NCBI GenBank assembly: GCA_945861635.1
Contig: CAMAWH010000008.1
Coordinates: 62,001 to 126,000 of the forward strand
Reading direction: 5' to 3'
From: Klebsiella pneumoniae
GTDB taxonomy: Bacteria; Myxococcota_A; UBA796; SXON01
Length of the DNA stretch: 64,000 bases
The translations under genes and the position numbers were made by a program. Numbering within the stretch: the first letter of the stretch is position 1; the number at the start of each line of letters is the position of its first letter. This document shows positions 50,357-58,459 of the stretch, one piece after another. The notes beneath the pieces were generated by a model. That model saw only the letters and a program-made list of their open reading frames with translations, had not been told where the DNA came from and searched no databases.

Positions 50357-51709
50357 TCACTGCCGCAACGCACTGAGCACCTCCTTGACGGAACGGACGC
50401 CGGTCAACGTCATTCGCGTTGCCTCTCTGGCCGCGCTGGCCGGAACCCAACCCCGGCACAACCCGTGGCGCTCCGCTTCCTTCATCCGCGCGCCGGGCAT
50501 GCCCACGCCTCGAACCTCACCCACCAGACCCACTTCCCCGAACGCGAGCGCGTTGGCTGGCAGCGGCACCCCCATCGCGGAGGACCACAGCGCGAGCGTG
50601 ATAGCGAGATCCGCAGCAGGCTCTTCGACCCGCATCCCGCCGGCGACGCTGACGAACACGTCTCGATCGCCCAGGTCCAGACCGGCTCGGGCGAGGACGG
50701 CCAGCAACATCGCGAGTCGGCCGCGGTCGACGCCGACCGTGGTGCGTGCAGGGTTTCCGGCGGTTGCGCGCCCAACGAGGGCTTGCACCTCCACGAGCAG
50801 CGGTCGAGATCCCACCATCGTGCACGTTACTGCGGTTCCGGCGGCGTCGGTTGCGCGCTCCGACAGGAGGCGTGCAGACGCGTCTGGCACCTCGACCATT
50901 CCGTCCTCTCGCATCTCGAAGAGACCGATTTCCCCGGTCGATCCAAACCGATTCTTTGTGGCCCGCAAGACTCGCAGTGCCGTCGAGCCATCCCCCTCGG
51001 CGTACAGCACGGTATCGACGAGGTGCTCCAGCGCGCGCGGCCCGGCCAGAGACCCGTCCTTCGTGACGTGCCCAATCAGAAACGTGGCAATATCCCTGCC
51101 CTTTGCGATGATCATCGCCTTTGCGGCAATATCGCGCACCTGCGAGATCGACCCCGGAATACCGTCCAACTGGGGATTGTGAATTGTTTGGATCGAGTCG
51201 ATCACCAGCACCCTCGGCGCCACCTCATCCACCGCTGTCAGTAAGGCATCGACGCTCGTATCGGCGAGAAGGTACAGTTCATCACTTGCGACGCCGAGGC
51301 GCTCGGCGCGGAGCCGGACCTGACGGGCGGACTCTTCCGCGCTGACGTACAAGACGCGGACGCCGCGGGCCGCAAATGCCTGCATGGCGTGGAGCATCAG
51401 CGTCGATTTTCCCACCCCGGGGTCGCCCCCGAGCAACGTCAGCGAGCCCGTGACGAGCCCGCCGCCGAGCACCCGGTCGAACTCCCCGATTCCAACGCGG
51501 ATTCGGACCTCTCCGCCATCTCCAGCGCCGACGGAGGTGATCGGCCTCGCCTTGCTCGGTGCGCGCGGCCCCAGACGGGCGGCGCCGGCTCCGCCCGACA
51601 CCGCTTCGACCAGCGAATTCCAAGCCCCGCACGCCGGGCATCGGCCGAGCCAACTTTGGCTTGATGCCGCGCAACTCTGGCAGACGAAGACATTGCGTGG
51701 TTTGGCCAT
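50357..51709 (-). CDS. radA: DNA repair protein RadA (Sms)
   Basis: 450 residues from ATG 51709 (an alternative GTG three codons earlier). The zinc finger C-x2-C ... C-x2-C is VCQSCAASSQSWLGRCPACG, Walker A is GDPGVGKST, Walker B VLVIDSIQTI, and the RadA-specific KNRFG motif appears as KNRFGSTGEIG. A Lon-like C-terminal domain follows (VDRGRLAMLLAVLAR, AFGEVGLVGEVRGV). It is a branch-migrating helicase that extends D-loops in recombination and in natural transformation. Divergent from the D-2-hydroxyacid dehydrogenase gene with a 129-base gap that includes repeat copy 2. Confidence 0.97.
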   Translation of the reverse strand: MAKPRNVFVCQSCAASSQSWLGRCPACGAWNSLVEAVSGGAGAARLGPRAPSKARPITSVGAGDGGEVRIRVGIGEFDRVLGGGLVTGSLTLLGGDPGVGKSTLMLHAMQAFAARGVRVLYVSAEESARQVRLRAERLGVASDELYLLADTSVDALLTAVDEVAPRVLVIDSIQTIHNPQLDGIPGSISQVRDIAAKAMIIAKGRDIATFLIGHVTKDGSLAGPRALEHLVDTVLYAEGDGSTALRVLRATKNRFGSTGEIGLFEMREDGMVEVPDASARLLSERATDAAGTAVTCTMVGSRPLLVEVQALVGRATAGNPARTTVGVDRGRLAMLLAVLARAGLDLGDRDVFVSVAGGMRVEEPAADLAITLALWSSAMGVPLPANALAFGEVGLVGEVRGVGMPGARMKEAERHGLCRGWVPASAAREATRMTLTGVRSVKEVLSALRQ

Positions 51710-51756
51710 CCCGCCCACTAAAGCGGCGGCGCGAGGCGCGACAGGGGGTGAAAATC

Positions 51757-51777
51757 AGGGGCGGACATTTTTTGGCA
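51757..51777 (+). repeat. 21-bp dispersed repeat, copy 2
   Basis: Exact copy of 840-860, in the gap between the divergent radA gene and the D-2-hydroxyacid dehydrogenase gene. It lies about 48 bases upstream of the radA start and 60 bases before the GTG on plus, so it may overlap promoter elements. Flanking bases differ from copy 1. Confidence 0.75.
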
Positions 51778-51838
51778 GGCAGGGGTTAGGGGGGCAGATG
51801 AGCAGCATTTCCGTCCGCTCGGCCGATTTGGAAGGCGA

Positions 51839-52684
51839 GTGGCGCTGACCCTCTGCCGATGGGGCCGCGCCGAGTACGAGGGCGATGATCTCGCGGGCCT
51901 CGGCGCCACCATGGTGGACAATCCGGCGGAGGCCGAGGTCGTCGTGGTGCCGTCCATTCGTCGGGTCGTCGCGAGTGATGTGCCGCGCGCTCGGTTGGTG
52001 ATGACGACGACCTCCGGCTTCGACAACCTGGACGTGGATGGCCTTCGCGCCGCCGGCATCCGGTGCGCGCGCTTGCCCCTGGCGCGTCGGGATGCCGTGG
52101 TCGAAACGGCGCTGGGGATGATCCTTTCCCTCACCCGTCGTCTCGGCGCATTTCAGGCGGCAGCGGCGGATGATCGATGGGATCGCCCGCGTCTCGGAGC
52201 CTACCGGGCGGTCCGGCTCGGGCGGGTCGGGGTCGTTGGCATTGGCGTCATCGGAAATCGCATGTGCGCCGTGCTCGACGCTCTTGGCGCCGATGTCGTC
52301 GCCTGCCGCCGCGGAGACCCCGTCCCGACGGACGTCGACGTGCTCACGCTACACTGCTCGCTTCACCGGGAGAACGAGGGAATGATCGGTGCCGCGGAGA
52401 TTGCCCGCCTGCGACCGGGCGCAGTACTCGTCAACACGGCCCGGGGGCGGCTGGTTGACGTCGAAGCGGCTGCGGCCGCCGTTCGCCGCGGGCACCTCGG
52501 CGGGCTGGCTCTGGACGTTTTTCCGTTGGAGCCGGCGGCGTTGAAATCATTTGTTGATCCTGCTATACTCGTCACTCCACACGCGGCAGGTTGGCATCCG
52601 GGGCTTGGTGCCGCCATCGCTTCGGGCGTTGCGAAAGCTCTCCGCGCTCTCGAGGCGGGCGAGCCGGTGCCGTGGTCGCTCTGA
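51839..52684 (+). CDS. D-2-hydroxyacid dehydrogenase, NAD-binding
   Basis: 281 residues from GTG 51839. GRVGVVGIGVIGNRMCAVLDALGADVVAC is the Rossmann motif (G-x-G-x2-G), followed by VDVLTLHCSLHRENEGMIG and GAVLVNTARGRLVDVEA, the typical catalytic Arg and the NTARG block of this family. The C-terminal ALDVFPLEPAAL and VTPHAAGWHPGL contain the catalytic Glu and His. It reduces a 2-keto acid; identity such as phosphoglycerate, glyoxylate or erythronate-4-phosphate cannot be told. The catalytic domain looks a little short at the N-terminus (about 90 residues). Confidence 0.9.
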   Translation: MALTLCRWGRAEYEGDDLAGLGATMVDNPAEAEVVVVPSIRRVVASDVPRARLVMTTTSGFDNLDVDGLRAAGIRCARLPLARRDAVVETALGMILSLTRRLGAFQAAAADDRWDRPRLGAYRAVRLGRVGVVGIGVIGNRMCAVLDALGADVVACRRGDPVPTDVDVLTLHCSLHRENEGMIGAAEIARLRPGAVLVNTARGRLVDVEAAAAAVRRGHLGGLALDVFPLEPAALKSFVDPAILVTPHAAGWHPGLGAAIASGVAKALRALEAGEPVPWSL

Positions 52685-52693
52685 CGCGATTTC

Positions 52694-53032
52694 CTAGATC
52701 CGATTCAAAAGCTCATCGACCTTGGCCGCGCAAATGAAATCATTTTCCGTGAGGCCACCGACGGCGTGCGTATTCCATCGGACAACGCATCGGTTGTAAT
52801 GAACGGAAAGGTCGGGGTGGTGATCCTCGCTGTGGGCGATCCACGCAATCGCGTTGACAAACGCCATCGTTTGCCAGTAGTCGCGAAAGGAAAACGTGCG
52901 GGAGAGCGCGGTGTCACCCTCGGTGAGCGTCCACCCGACGACCTCGCCGAGGAGCACGCGGACGCGCTCGGGGGCAAGCTTGGGGACGCCACCCTCACAC
53001 GATACGCAATGGCGGGACGACAAATCGGACAT
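52694..53032 (-). CDS. phhB: Pterin-4a-carbinolamine dehydratase
   Basis: 112 residues, normal for the family. SRTFSFRDYWQTMAFVNAIAWIAHSEDHHPDLSVHYNRCVVRWNTH contains the conserved F-F-x2-Y and the catalytic H-x2-HHP-N-Y-x-H pattern. It dehydrates 4a-hydroxytetrahydrobiopterin, normally beside phenylalanine hydroxylase, but it also occurs in bacteria lacking that enzyme. It starts two bases after the HAD gene stop and closes the kor operon. No aromatic hydroxylase is visible. Confidence 0.93.
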   Translation of the reverse strand: MSDLSSRHCVSCEGGVPKLAPERVRVLLGEVVGWTLTEGDTALSRTFSFRDYWQTMAFVNAIAWIAHSEDHHPDLSVHYNRCVVRWNTHAVGGLTENDFICAAKVDELLNRI

Positions 53033-53034
53033 GG

Positions 53035-53829
53035 TCAACTCCGGAGCGAGAGCAAGGTATTCACGAACTGCGCAAACCCAACACCGCCTTCTCCGGCGGT
53101 TCGGTATTTCGGCCACACCGGGATGCGCGGAAGGAAACGATCGACGTTGGCGACACCGACGGACAACGGAAAGTGTGCGAACATCGGTGCGTCATTCGCC
53201 GAGTCGCCGACGTAGGCCCAGTCGTCCGCCTCCGGGGAAGCGCCGAGCGCCGTTGCGAGCTCGGAAAATCCGGTCAGCTTGTCGAAATCTCCGTACCAAC
53301 CGTTGACGTGAATGCTGGACACCTTGGATGTTGCCCCAAAACGTTCGAAAATACGGACAATTTGATCGATCGCAGACTCGCCTAGAGCAGCAACGTCCTC
53401 GCAGAAATCTACCGCGAGGTCCAACTCTCGATAGGGTTGGTCGCTGGCGATAGCGCAGCCCGGCACTTCCGCGAGCACGGCGTTGCGAATGGCCAGCAAG
53501 CGCATCCGATTCATCTCGCGGACCGGCGCCGCTTGCAGGAAACGACGCTCCAGGACCCCCCCGGCCATGTAGAACCACAGCCCGCCATTTTCTCCAACCA
53601 CGCCGTCTACCGGCCACATCCGTGCGATGTGGTCCACCCATCCGGCGGGCCGACCCGTGACCGGAATCACGGCAAGGCCCGCCGTCTTCGCGCGCGCCAT
53701 CGCTTCGAACGCCTCTGGGACGATGCGCCCGTGAAGGGTCACGGTGTCGTCGATGTCCGTGAGAATGCCGGTGATCCGAGTGGCTTCTTCACGGGTGAGC
53801 GAAGAAAGCGGCTTTAGTCGATCTTCCAT
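53035..53829 (-). CDS. HAD superfamily (IIB) phosphatase
   Basis: 264 residues. Motif I DIDDT (about 25-29), motif II PVTGRPAGW, conserved Lys in FDKLTG and motif IV YVGDSANDAPMF define a HAD phosphatase of the Cof/sucrose-phosphate type. VGENGGLWFY is also typical of this subgroup, as is the cap domain between motifs II and IV. Substrate is probably a sugar phosphate. Its start overlaps the end of korB by 16 bases. Confidence 0.9.
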   Translation of the reverse strand: MEDRLKPLSSLTREEATRITGILTDIDDTVTLHGRIVPEAFEAMARAKTAGLAVIPVTGRPAGWVDHIARMWPVDGVVGENGGLWFYMAGGVLERRFLQAAPVREMNRMRLLAIRNAVLAEVPGCAIASDQPYRELDLAVDFCEDVAALGESAIDQIVRIFERFGATSKVSSIHVNGWYGDFDKLTGFSELATALGASPEADDWAYVGDSANDAPMFAHFPLSVGVANVDRFLPRIPVWPKYRTAGEGGVGFAQFVNTLLSLRS

Positions 53830-54818
53830 GTTTCGCTGCCGGCAACAAGCTTCTGGAGGTCGCCGACACCCTTGGCGCGCGCGGCGGCGATCTGGTCGTT
53901 CGCCATTTGGTCGTAGGTTGGGCGCGCGCGACGGTGGAGGACGCCCATCGGCACCGGAAACTCGGGATAATCCATGCGCGCGAGAATGGCAGCAAGGAAC
54001 GGGTCAGCCTCGTCGTGTACGAGGCAATCGTCAGCGGTGAGGCCGGCACCCAACTCGACGACGCGTGGGCGGATTCCGTCGAGCCGGATTCCCTTCGTTC
54101 CTCCGGAGAAGAGCATCGGTTTTCCGTTCTCCAGAAACATGCACCGCTCGTCACGAATGGATTTTTCGGTCAGTTGGTCCCAGGCGCCGTCGTTGAAGAT
54201 ATTGCAGTTCTGGTAAATCTCGACGAAGGAAGTGCCACGATGCTCGTGGGCCGCGCGAAGAACATCGCGCTGGTCCTTGGTGAAGATATCGACGGTACGC
54301 GCAAAGAACGACGCATCGCAACCCAACGCAAACGCCGCCGGTTGGAAGGGATGATCGATGCTTCCCAGTGGCGTTGACTTGGTCTTCTTGCCCGTCTCCG
54401 AAGTCGGCGAATACTGCCCTTTGGTGAGGCCATAGATGCGATTGTTGAACAGCAGAATTTGGACGTCGACGTTGCGGCGAAGAATGTGAGCGGTGTGATT
54501 GCCGCCAATCGAAAGCGCGTCACCGTCTCCCGTGGCGATCCAAACGGACAACTCGGGCCGGGACATTTTCAGACCGGTGGCGACTGCAAATGCGCGGCCA
54601 TGGATGGTGTGAAATCCGTAGGCATTGATGTAGTAGGGAAACCGACTCGAACAGCCGATTCCGCTGATAATCGCGAAATTTTCACGAGGAATTCCGAGCT
54701 CCGCAAACACAGTCTGCGCTTGCGCGAGGACCGCGTAATCACCACAGCCAGGACACCAGCGGATGATTTGGTCGGACATGAAATCTTTTTTGGTATAGGA
54801 ACGAATGTCGGCGCTCAT
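53814..54818 (-). CDS. korB: 2-oxoacid:ferredoxin oxidoreductase, beta subunit
   Basis: 334 residues. WCPGCGDYAVL, GIGCSSRFPYY, HGRAFAVATGLK and the thiamine-diphosphate motif GDGDALSIGGNHTAHILRRN are characteristic. NNRIYGLTKGQYSPTSETGKKTKSTP matches the KorB subset that uses 2-oxoglutarate. With KorA it oxidatively decarboxylates 2-oxoglutarate to succinyl-CoA and reduces ferredoxin; the reverse reaction is also known in anaerobes. The ATG overlaps the korA stop as ATGA. The C-terminal FPVPMGVLHRRARPTYDQM is family-typical. Confidence 0.95.
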   Translation of the reverse strand: MSADIRSYTKKDFMSDQIIRWCPGCGDYAVLAQAQTVFAELGIPRENFAIISGIGCSSRFPYYINAYGFHTIHGRAFAVATGLKMSRPELSVWIATGDGDALSIGGNHTAHILRRNVDVQILLFNNRIYGLTKGQYSPTSETGKKTKSTPLGSIDHPFQPAAFALGCDASFFARTVDIFTKDQRDVLRAAHEHRGTSFVEIYQNCNIFNDGAWDQLTEKSIRDERCMFLENGKPMLFSGGTKGIRLDGIRPRVVELGAGLTADDCLVHDEADPFLAAILARMDYPEFPVPMGVLHRRARPTYDQMANDQIAAARAKGVGDLQKLVAGSETWKID

Positions 54819-56641
54819 TTGGCAGCCTCTCCGAGTTGGGAATGGAGAATCGCGTCGAGGATCTCGCTGACCTTGAATGCGTGCCCCTGCACCTTCGGCA
54901 ACGATACGCAGTCGATGAGCGTGCGCTCGCGAAGAATACGTACCAACTGACCGAGGTTCATTTCCGGCACGATAACCCGTCGGAAACTGCGTAGGACCGC
55001 GTCGGTATTGGCGGGAAGAGGGTTCAGGTGCCGGAAATGCGTGTGCGCGACGCTGATTCCCTGACGCCGGGCTTGGTCGACGGCTACCCGAATCGGGCCG
55101 TAGGTTGAGCCCCAGCCGACGATCAGCAACTCATCCGGATCACCAAAAACCTCCAGATCCGGTACCTTGATTCCCGCCACCTTCGCGGCCCGCGTGCGTA
55201 CCATGTGTTCGTGGTTCGCGGCGTCGTAGGAGACGGCGCCCGTGCCATCCGCCTTCTCAAGCCCGCCAATGCGGTGCTCCAGCCCCGGCGTTCCCGGGCG
55301 GACCCACGGCCGCGCCAGCGTTTCCGGATTTCGGCCGTAGGGCAAAAACCCTTCGACTTCCGTGTGAAAAGTGACCTTCATCTCAGGGATTAGCGAAAGA
55401 TCCGGGATTTTCCAGGGTTCCGAGCCGTTGGCAAGATATCCGTCACTCAGCAGGATCACCGGGGTCATATACGTTGTGGCAATACGCACGGCTTCGAGCG
55501 CCATGGCAAAGCAATCGCTGGGCGTGGCCGCTGCGATGACGGGCACCGGCGTCTCGCCGTTCCGGCCGTAGACGGCCTGAAGCAGGTCCGATTGCTCCGT
55601 TTTCGTTGGGAGACCGGTGGACGGACCCCCGCGTTGAACGTTGATAATAATGAGGGGAAGTTCGGTCATGACCGCGAGCCCGATCGCTTCCGTTTTCAGT
55701 GCCATTCCCGGACCGGACGTCGTCGTCAAACCAAGGCTTCCGCCGAACGCGGCGCCGATGGCGGAGGTGATCGCTGCGATTTCGTCCTCCGCCTGAAAGG
55801 TGTACACGCCGTAGGATTTGTACGCCGAAAGCTGATGAAGAATATCTGACGCAGGGGTGATGGGGTAGCTGCCGAGGAACAGCGAGAGCCCAGCCTTGTT
55901 CGCGCCGACCACCAGCCCGAGGGCGACGGCTTGATTTCCCATGATGTTGCGGTAGGTGCCCTGTTCCTGAGGCGCCCGCGGCACCGTGAATTGGGACGTA
56001 AACAGCTCTACGGTTTCCGCGTAGTTGAAACCCGCGCGCAGACTGCGTAGATTCGCGTCCTTGTAGGGATCCTTGAATCGGGCCTCGATCCATTTCTCGG
56101 TCGGCTCCATCGGGCGGGTGTAGAGCCAGTACGTCATGCCGAGCGCGAAGAAATTCTTGCATCGGTCGACCTCCTTGGTGCCCAGCCCAAGCCCCTCCAC
56201 GGCGATTTTGGTGAGGCGCGCCATGTCGACGCGGACCACCTGGAACTCGCTCAGGGAGCCATCCTCCAAGGGGTTCGAGGTGATTCCCGCCTTTTCGAAC
56301 TCGCGCGTGACGAACTTCTCCTGATTGAGAATGATCAGCCCTCCCTTCTTCAAGTCGGCGAGATTCGCTTTCAACGCGGCTGGATTCATCGCGACGAGCA
56401 CCTCAGGCGCGTCTCCAGGGGTGTGGATGTCGAACGAGGCGAAGTGAAGTTGGAATCCGGAAACGCCCGCAAGTGTTCCCGCGGGCGCCCGAATCTCGGC
56501 CGGAAAATCCGGGAATGTCGAGAGGTCGTTGCCCACGAGCGCGGTCGTGCTCGTGAACTGGCTTCCGACAACTTGCATGCCGTCGCCTGAGTCGCCTGCG
56601 AAGCGAATGACCACGCGATCGAGAGTTTGAACAGACTTCAT
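54815..56641 (-). CDS. korA: 2-oxoacid:ferredoxin oxidoreductase, alpha subunit
   Basis: 608 residues from ATG 56641, with GGAGG eight bases upstream. The N-terminal gamma domain has RFAGDSGDGMQVVGSQF (about 10-26) and the region LGSYPITPASDILHQLSAY starts the pyrimidine domain; TTSGPGMALKTEAIGLAVMTELPLII, NVQRGGPSTGLPTKTEQSDLLQ and DGYLANGSEPW follow. This gamma-alpha fusion is the KorA/VorB form found in aerobes and anaerobes. It works with KorB. Both are followed by HAD and pterin dehydratase genes in one operon. Divergent gene at 56761. Confidence 0.95.
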   Translation of the reverse strand: MKSVQTLDRVVIRFAGDSGDGMQVVGSQFTSTTALVGNDLSTFPDFPAEIRAPAGTLAGVSGFQLHFASFDIHTPGDAPEVLVAMNPAALKANLADLKKGGLIILNQEKFVTREFEKAGITSNPLEDGSLSEFQVVRVDMARLTKIAVEGLGLGTKEVDRCKNFFALGMTYWLYTRPMEPTEKWIEARFKDPYKDANLRSLRAGFNYAETVELFTSQFTVPRAPQEQGTYRNIMGNQAVALGLVVGANKAGLSLFLGSYPITPASDILHQLSAYKSYGVYTFQAEDEIAAITSAIGAAFGGSLGLTTTSGPGMALKTEAIGLAVMTELPLIIINVQRGGPSTGLPTKTEQSDLLQAVYGRNGETPVPVIAAATPSDCFAMALEAVRIATTYMTPVILLSDGYLANGSEPWKIPDLSLIPEMKVTFHTEVEGFLPYGRNPETLARPWVRPGTPGLEHRIGGLEKADGTGAVSYDAANHEHMVRTRAAKVAGIKVPDLEVFGDPDELLIVGWGSTYGPIRVAVDQARRQGISVAHTHFRHLNPLPANTDAVLRSFRRVIVPEMNLGQLVRILRERTLIDCVSLPKVQGHAFKVSEILDAILHSQLGEAAK

Positions 56642-56760
56642 TTCAGGGGCCTCCTCGCCGCGCCGCGAACCGCGTACCGTGGTGGGGCCGGTTATCACCG
56701 ACGCTCGGGAACCGAAAGCCCGGATTGCGCTACTCGTCGGATATGTAGCCGGCGCCGCGC

Positions 56761-57396
56761 ATGCCGCTCCGAATCGCCATCGCCGGCCCACCTGACCTGC
56801 CCCGGGTGCGGCGAATCCGAAAGGAGTTGTGCGGTTCAGCCCCGTTCTGGCGCGCGGACGTTGTGCACGCGTTCACCACGATCGCGGAGTTGCCCCCGCT
56901 GCTTTTGCATGCACGCTTGTGTCGCGTCCGAGCGATCGTTTGGACGCCAACGGAGCGGCCTGGCCCGCCCGGGCTGGCCTGGCACGGCGTAGGGCGGCTG
57001 CTCGTCCCGTCGCAACATTTGGCTCGCGCCTGGTCCGCGTTCGTGCCGCTCGGGCGCATCGCCGTCGTCGAGCCGGGCGTCGATGATGATGGGCTTCCAG
57101 CGGACACTTTTTACGCGGGTGCCTCCGACGCCGACGACCCGGAAAGCATTGTCGCGGCGGCGGCCCGCGGCAGCGTCGTCGTCAGCACGATTGCGCACGC
57201 CGTTCTGCCGCCCGGAGCTATCCTTTCCCCGTCCGGTGACCGGGCCATCGGCGATCCAATTCGGCCCGACGCGGCGCTCGCCCGCTTGTCGCGCGGGTGG
57301 GCCGAACGTGGCCATTCCGCGCGGGACGAGTTTGCCGCGCTCATGGCGGTCTACGCGGAGGTGGCGTCAATGGCCCGGCGGAGGCGCGTTGATTAG
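56761..57396 (+). CDS. Glycosyltransferase (GT4)-like protein, truncated or atypical
   Basis: 211 residues. RLLVPSQHLARAWSAFVPLGRIAVVEPGVDDDG resembles the hinge region of GT-B enzymes of family 4, where a V-P-S-x and a VxPxGVD loop precede the C-terminal Rossmann domain. However, the sugar-nucleotide binding E-x7-E region expected afterwards is not seen, and the protein is about half the usual size. It could be a degraded or regulatory relative. The 120-base gap to korA holds both promoters. It is followed by a zinc-ribbon methyltransferase gene. Confidence 0.45.
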   Translation: MPLRIAIAGPPDLPRVRRIRKELCGSAPFWRADVVHAFTTIAELPPLLLHARLCRVRAIVWTPTERPGPPGLAWHGVGRLLVPSQHLARAWSAFVPLGRIAVVEPGVDDDGLPADTFYAGASDADDPESIVAAAARGSVVVSTIAHAVLPPGAILSPSGDRAIGDPIRPDAALARLSRGWAERGHSARDEFAALMAVYAEVASMARRRRVD

Positions 57397-57405
57397 CGGC
57401 TGTCT

Positions 57406-58446
57406 ATGAAACTCTGCGTCCTTGACTGGCTGGCCTGTCCTGCGTGCGGGGAAGGTGATCTCGTACTTTCCGACTCGGTTTCGGAAGAACGTGCTGCATT
57501 CCATGGGCATTGGCGCGCCGATGAAGATGTTGCCGGGCGTGGATCGCGTTCCGTGACGGAGGTGATCGAAGGCACGCTGACTTGCCGCGGCTGTAGCGCG
57601 CAGTACGCGATCGCCGGGGGCGTGCCCCGCATGTTGCCGGTGGGTGTCGCATCCGGTCCCGGCACCGGTCACCGCTGGACGGAATTCGCCGAGGCCGTTC
57701 CCCAGTACGAGGCGAATTTCCTGGATATCGCGGCCCCTTTGGTGCCGGCCGATTTCACGGGGCGGCTTGTTCTCGATGCGGGGGCCGGCTTCGGGCGCCA
57801 CGCGTTTTTCGCCGCGCGGTATGGGGCCGACGTTGTTGCGCTCGACTCGTCGTCCGAGGCGGTGGCGTCTGCGTACCAGAACCTGCGATCCAACGTCCGC
57901 GCGCACGTCATTCAGGGGGATATTACGCGGCCGCCGCTGCGTCGGAATATTTTCGACCTTGTATATAGCTTTGGCGTTCTCCATCACCTGGAAAACGCGC
58001 GCGCAACATTCGGCATTCTGACGGAACTGGTACGACCCGGAGGGCGCCTGTCCATTTGGGCGTATGGCCCCCGACAGGGGCTCACACGAATCGTCTCCGG
58101 CGCGCTTCGCGGCGCTACGGCGCAAATGTCGGCCGATCAGCTTCACCTCGTCAGCCGCGGAATTTCATCGGGTTTGCGCGTGTTCTCCCACACCCCGTAC
58201 CGCTGGTTGGGGCCTGTGCCGGTGGTAGGCGGAATCCTGTCGCACCTCCCCGTACACGACCACCACCAATGGCCCTTCGACGTTGTCGTCGCGGATGTCT
58301 ACGACCGGCTGCGGATCCCGGTTACCGGATATTTTCCTGGAGAGGAGATCGAACGCTGGTACGCCGAAGGCGGCTTTGCCGACATTCACGTGAGCCGCCG
58401 CGTGCGAAATACCGAGAGTTTCCGGGGGCTCGGCGTGCGGCGTTGA
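57406..58446 (+). CDS. Zinc-ribbon SAM-dependent methyltransferase
   Basis: 346 residues. The N-terminus is a Trm112-like zinc ribbon: CPACGEGDLVL (about 11-21), then after an insertion LTCRGCSAQYAIAGGVPRML. The methyltransferase domain begins near residue 120 with motif I VLDAGAGFGRHAFF, VVALDSSSEAV, then DLVYSFGVLHHLENA and VRPGGRLSIWAYG. The HHL motif is typical of class I enzymes of lipid, quinone or small-molecule type. Substrate unknown; such proteins are frequent in glycan and lipid gene clusters. Confidence 0.85.
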   Translation: MKLCVLDWLACPACGEGDLVLSDSVSEERAAFHGHWRADEDVAGRGSRSVTEVIEGTLTCRGCSAQYAIAGGVPRMLPVGVASGPGTGHRWTEFAEAVPQYEANFLDIAAPLVPADFTGRLVLDAGAGFGRHAFFAARYGADVVALDSSSEAVASAYQNLRSNVRAHVIQGDITRPPLRRNIFDLVYSFGVLHHLENARATFGILTELVRPGGRLSIWAYGPRQGLTRIVSGALRGATAQMSADQLHLVSRGISSGLRVFSHTPYRWLGPVPVVGGILSHLPVHDHHQWPFDVVVADVYDRLRIPVTGYFPGEEIERWYAEGGFADIHVSRRVRNTESFRGLGVRR

Positions 58447-58459
58447 CGCGCCGCCAGAA

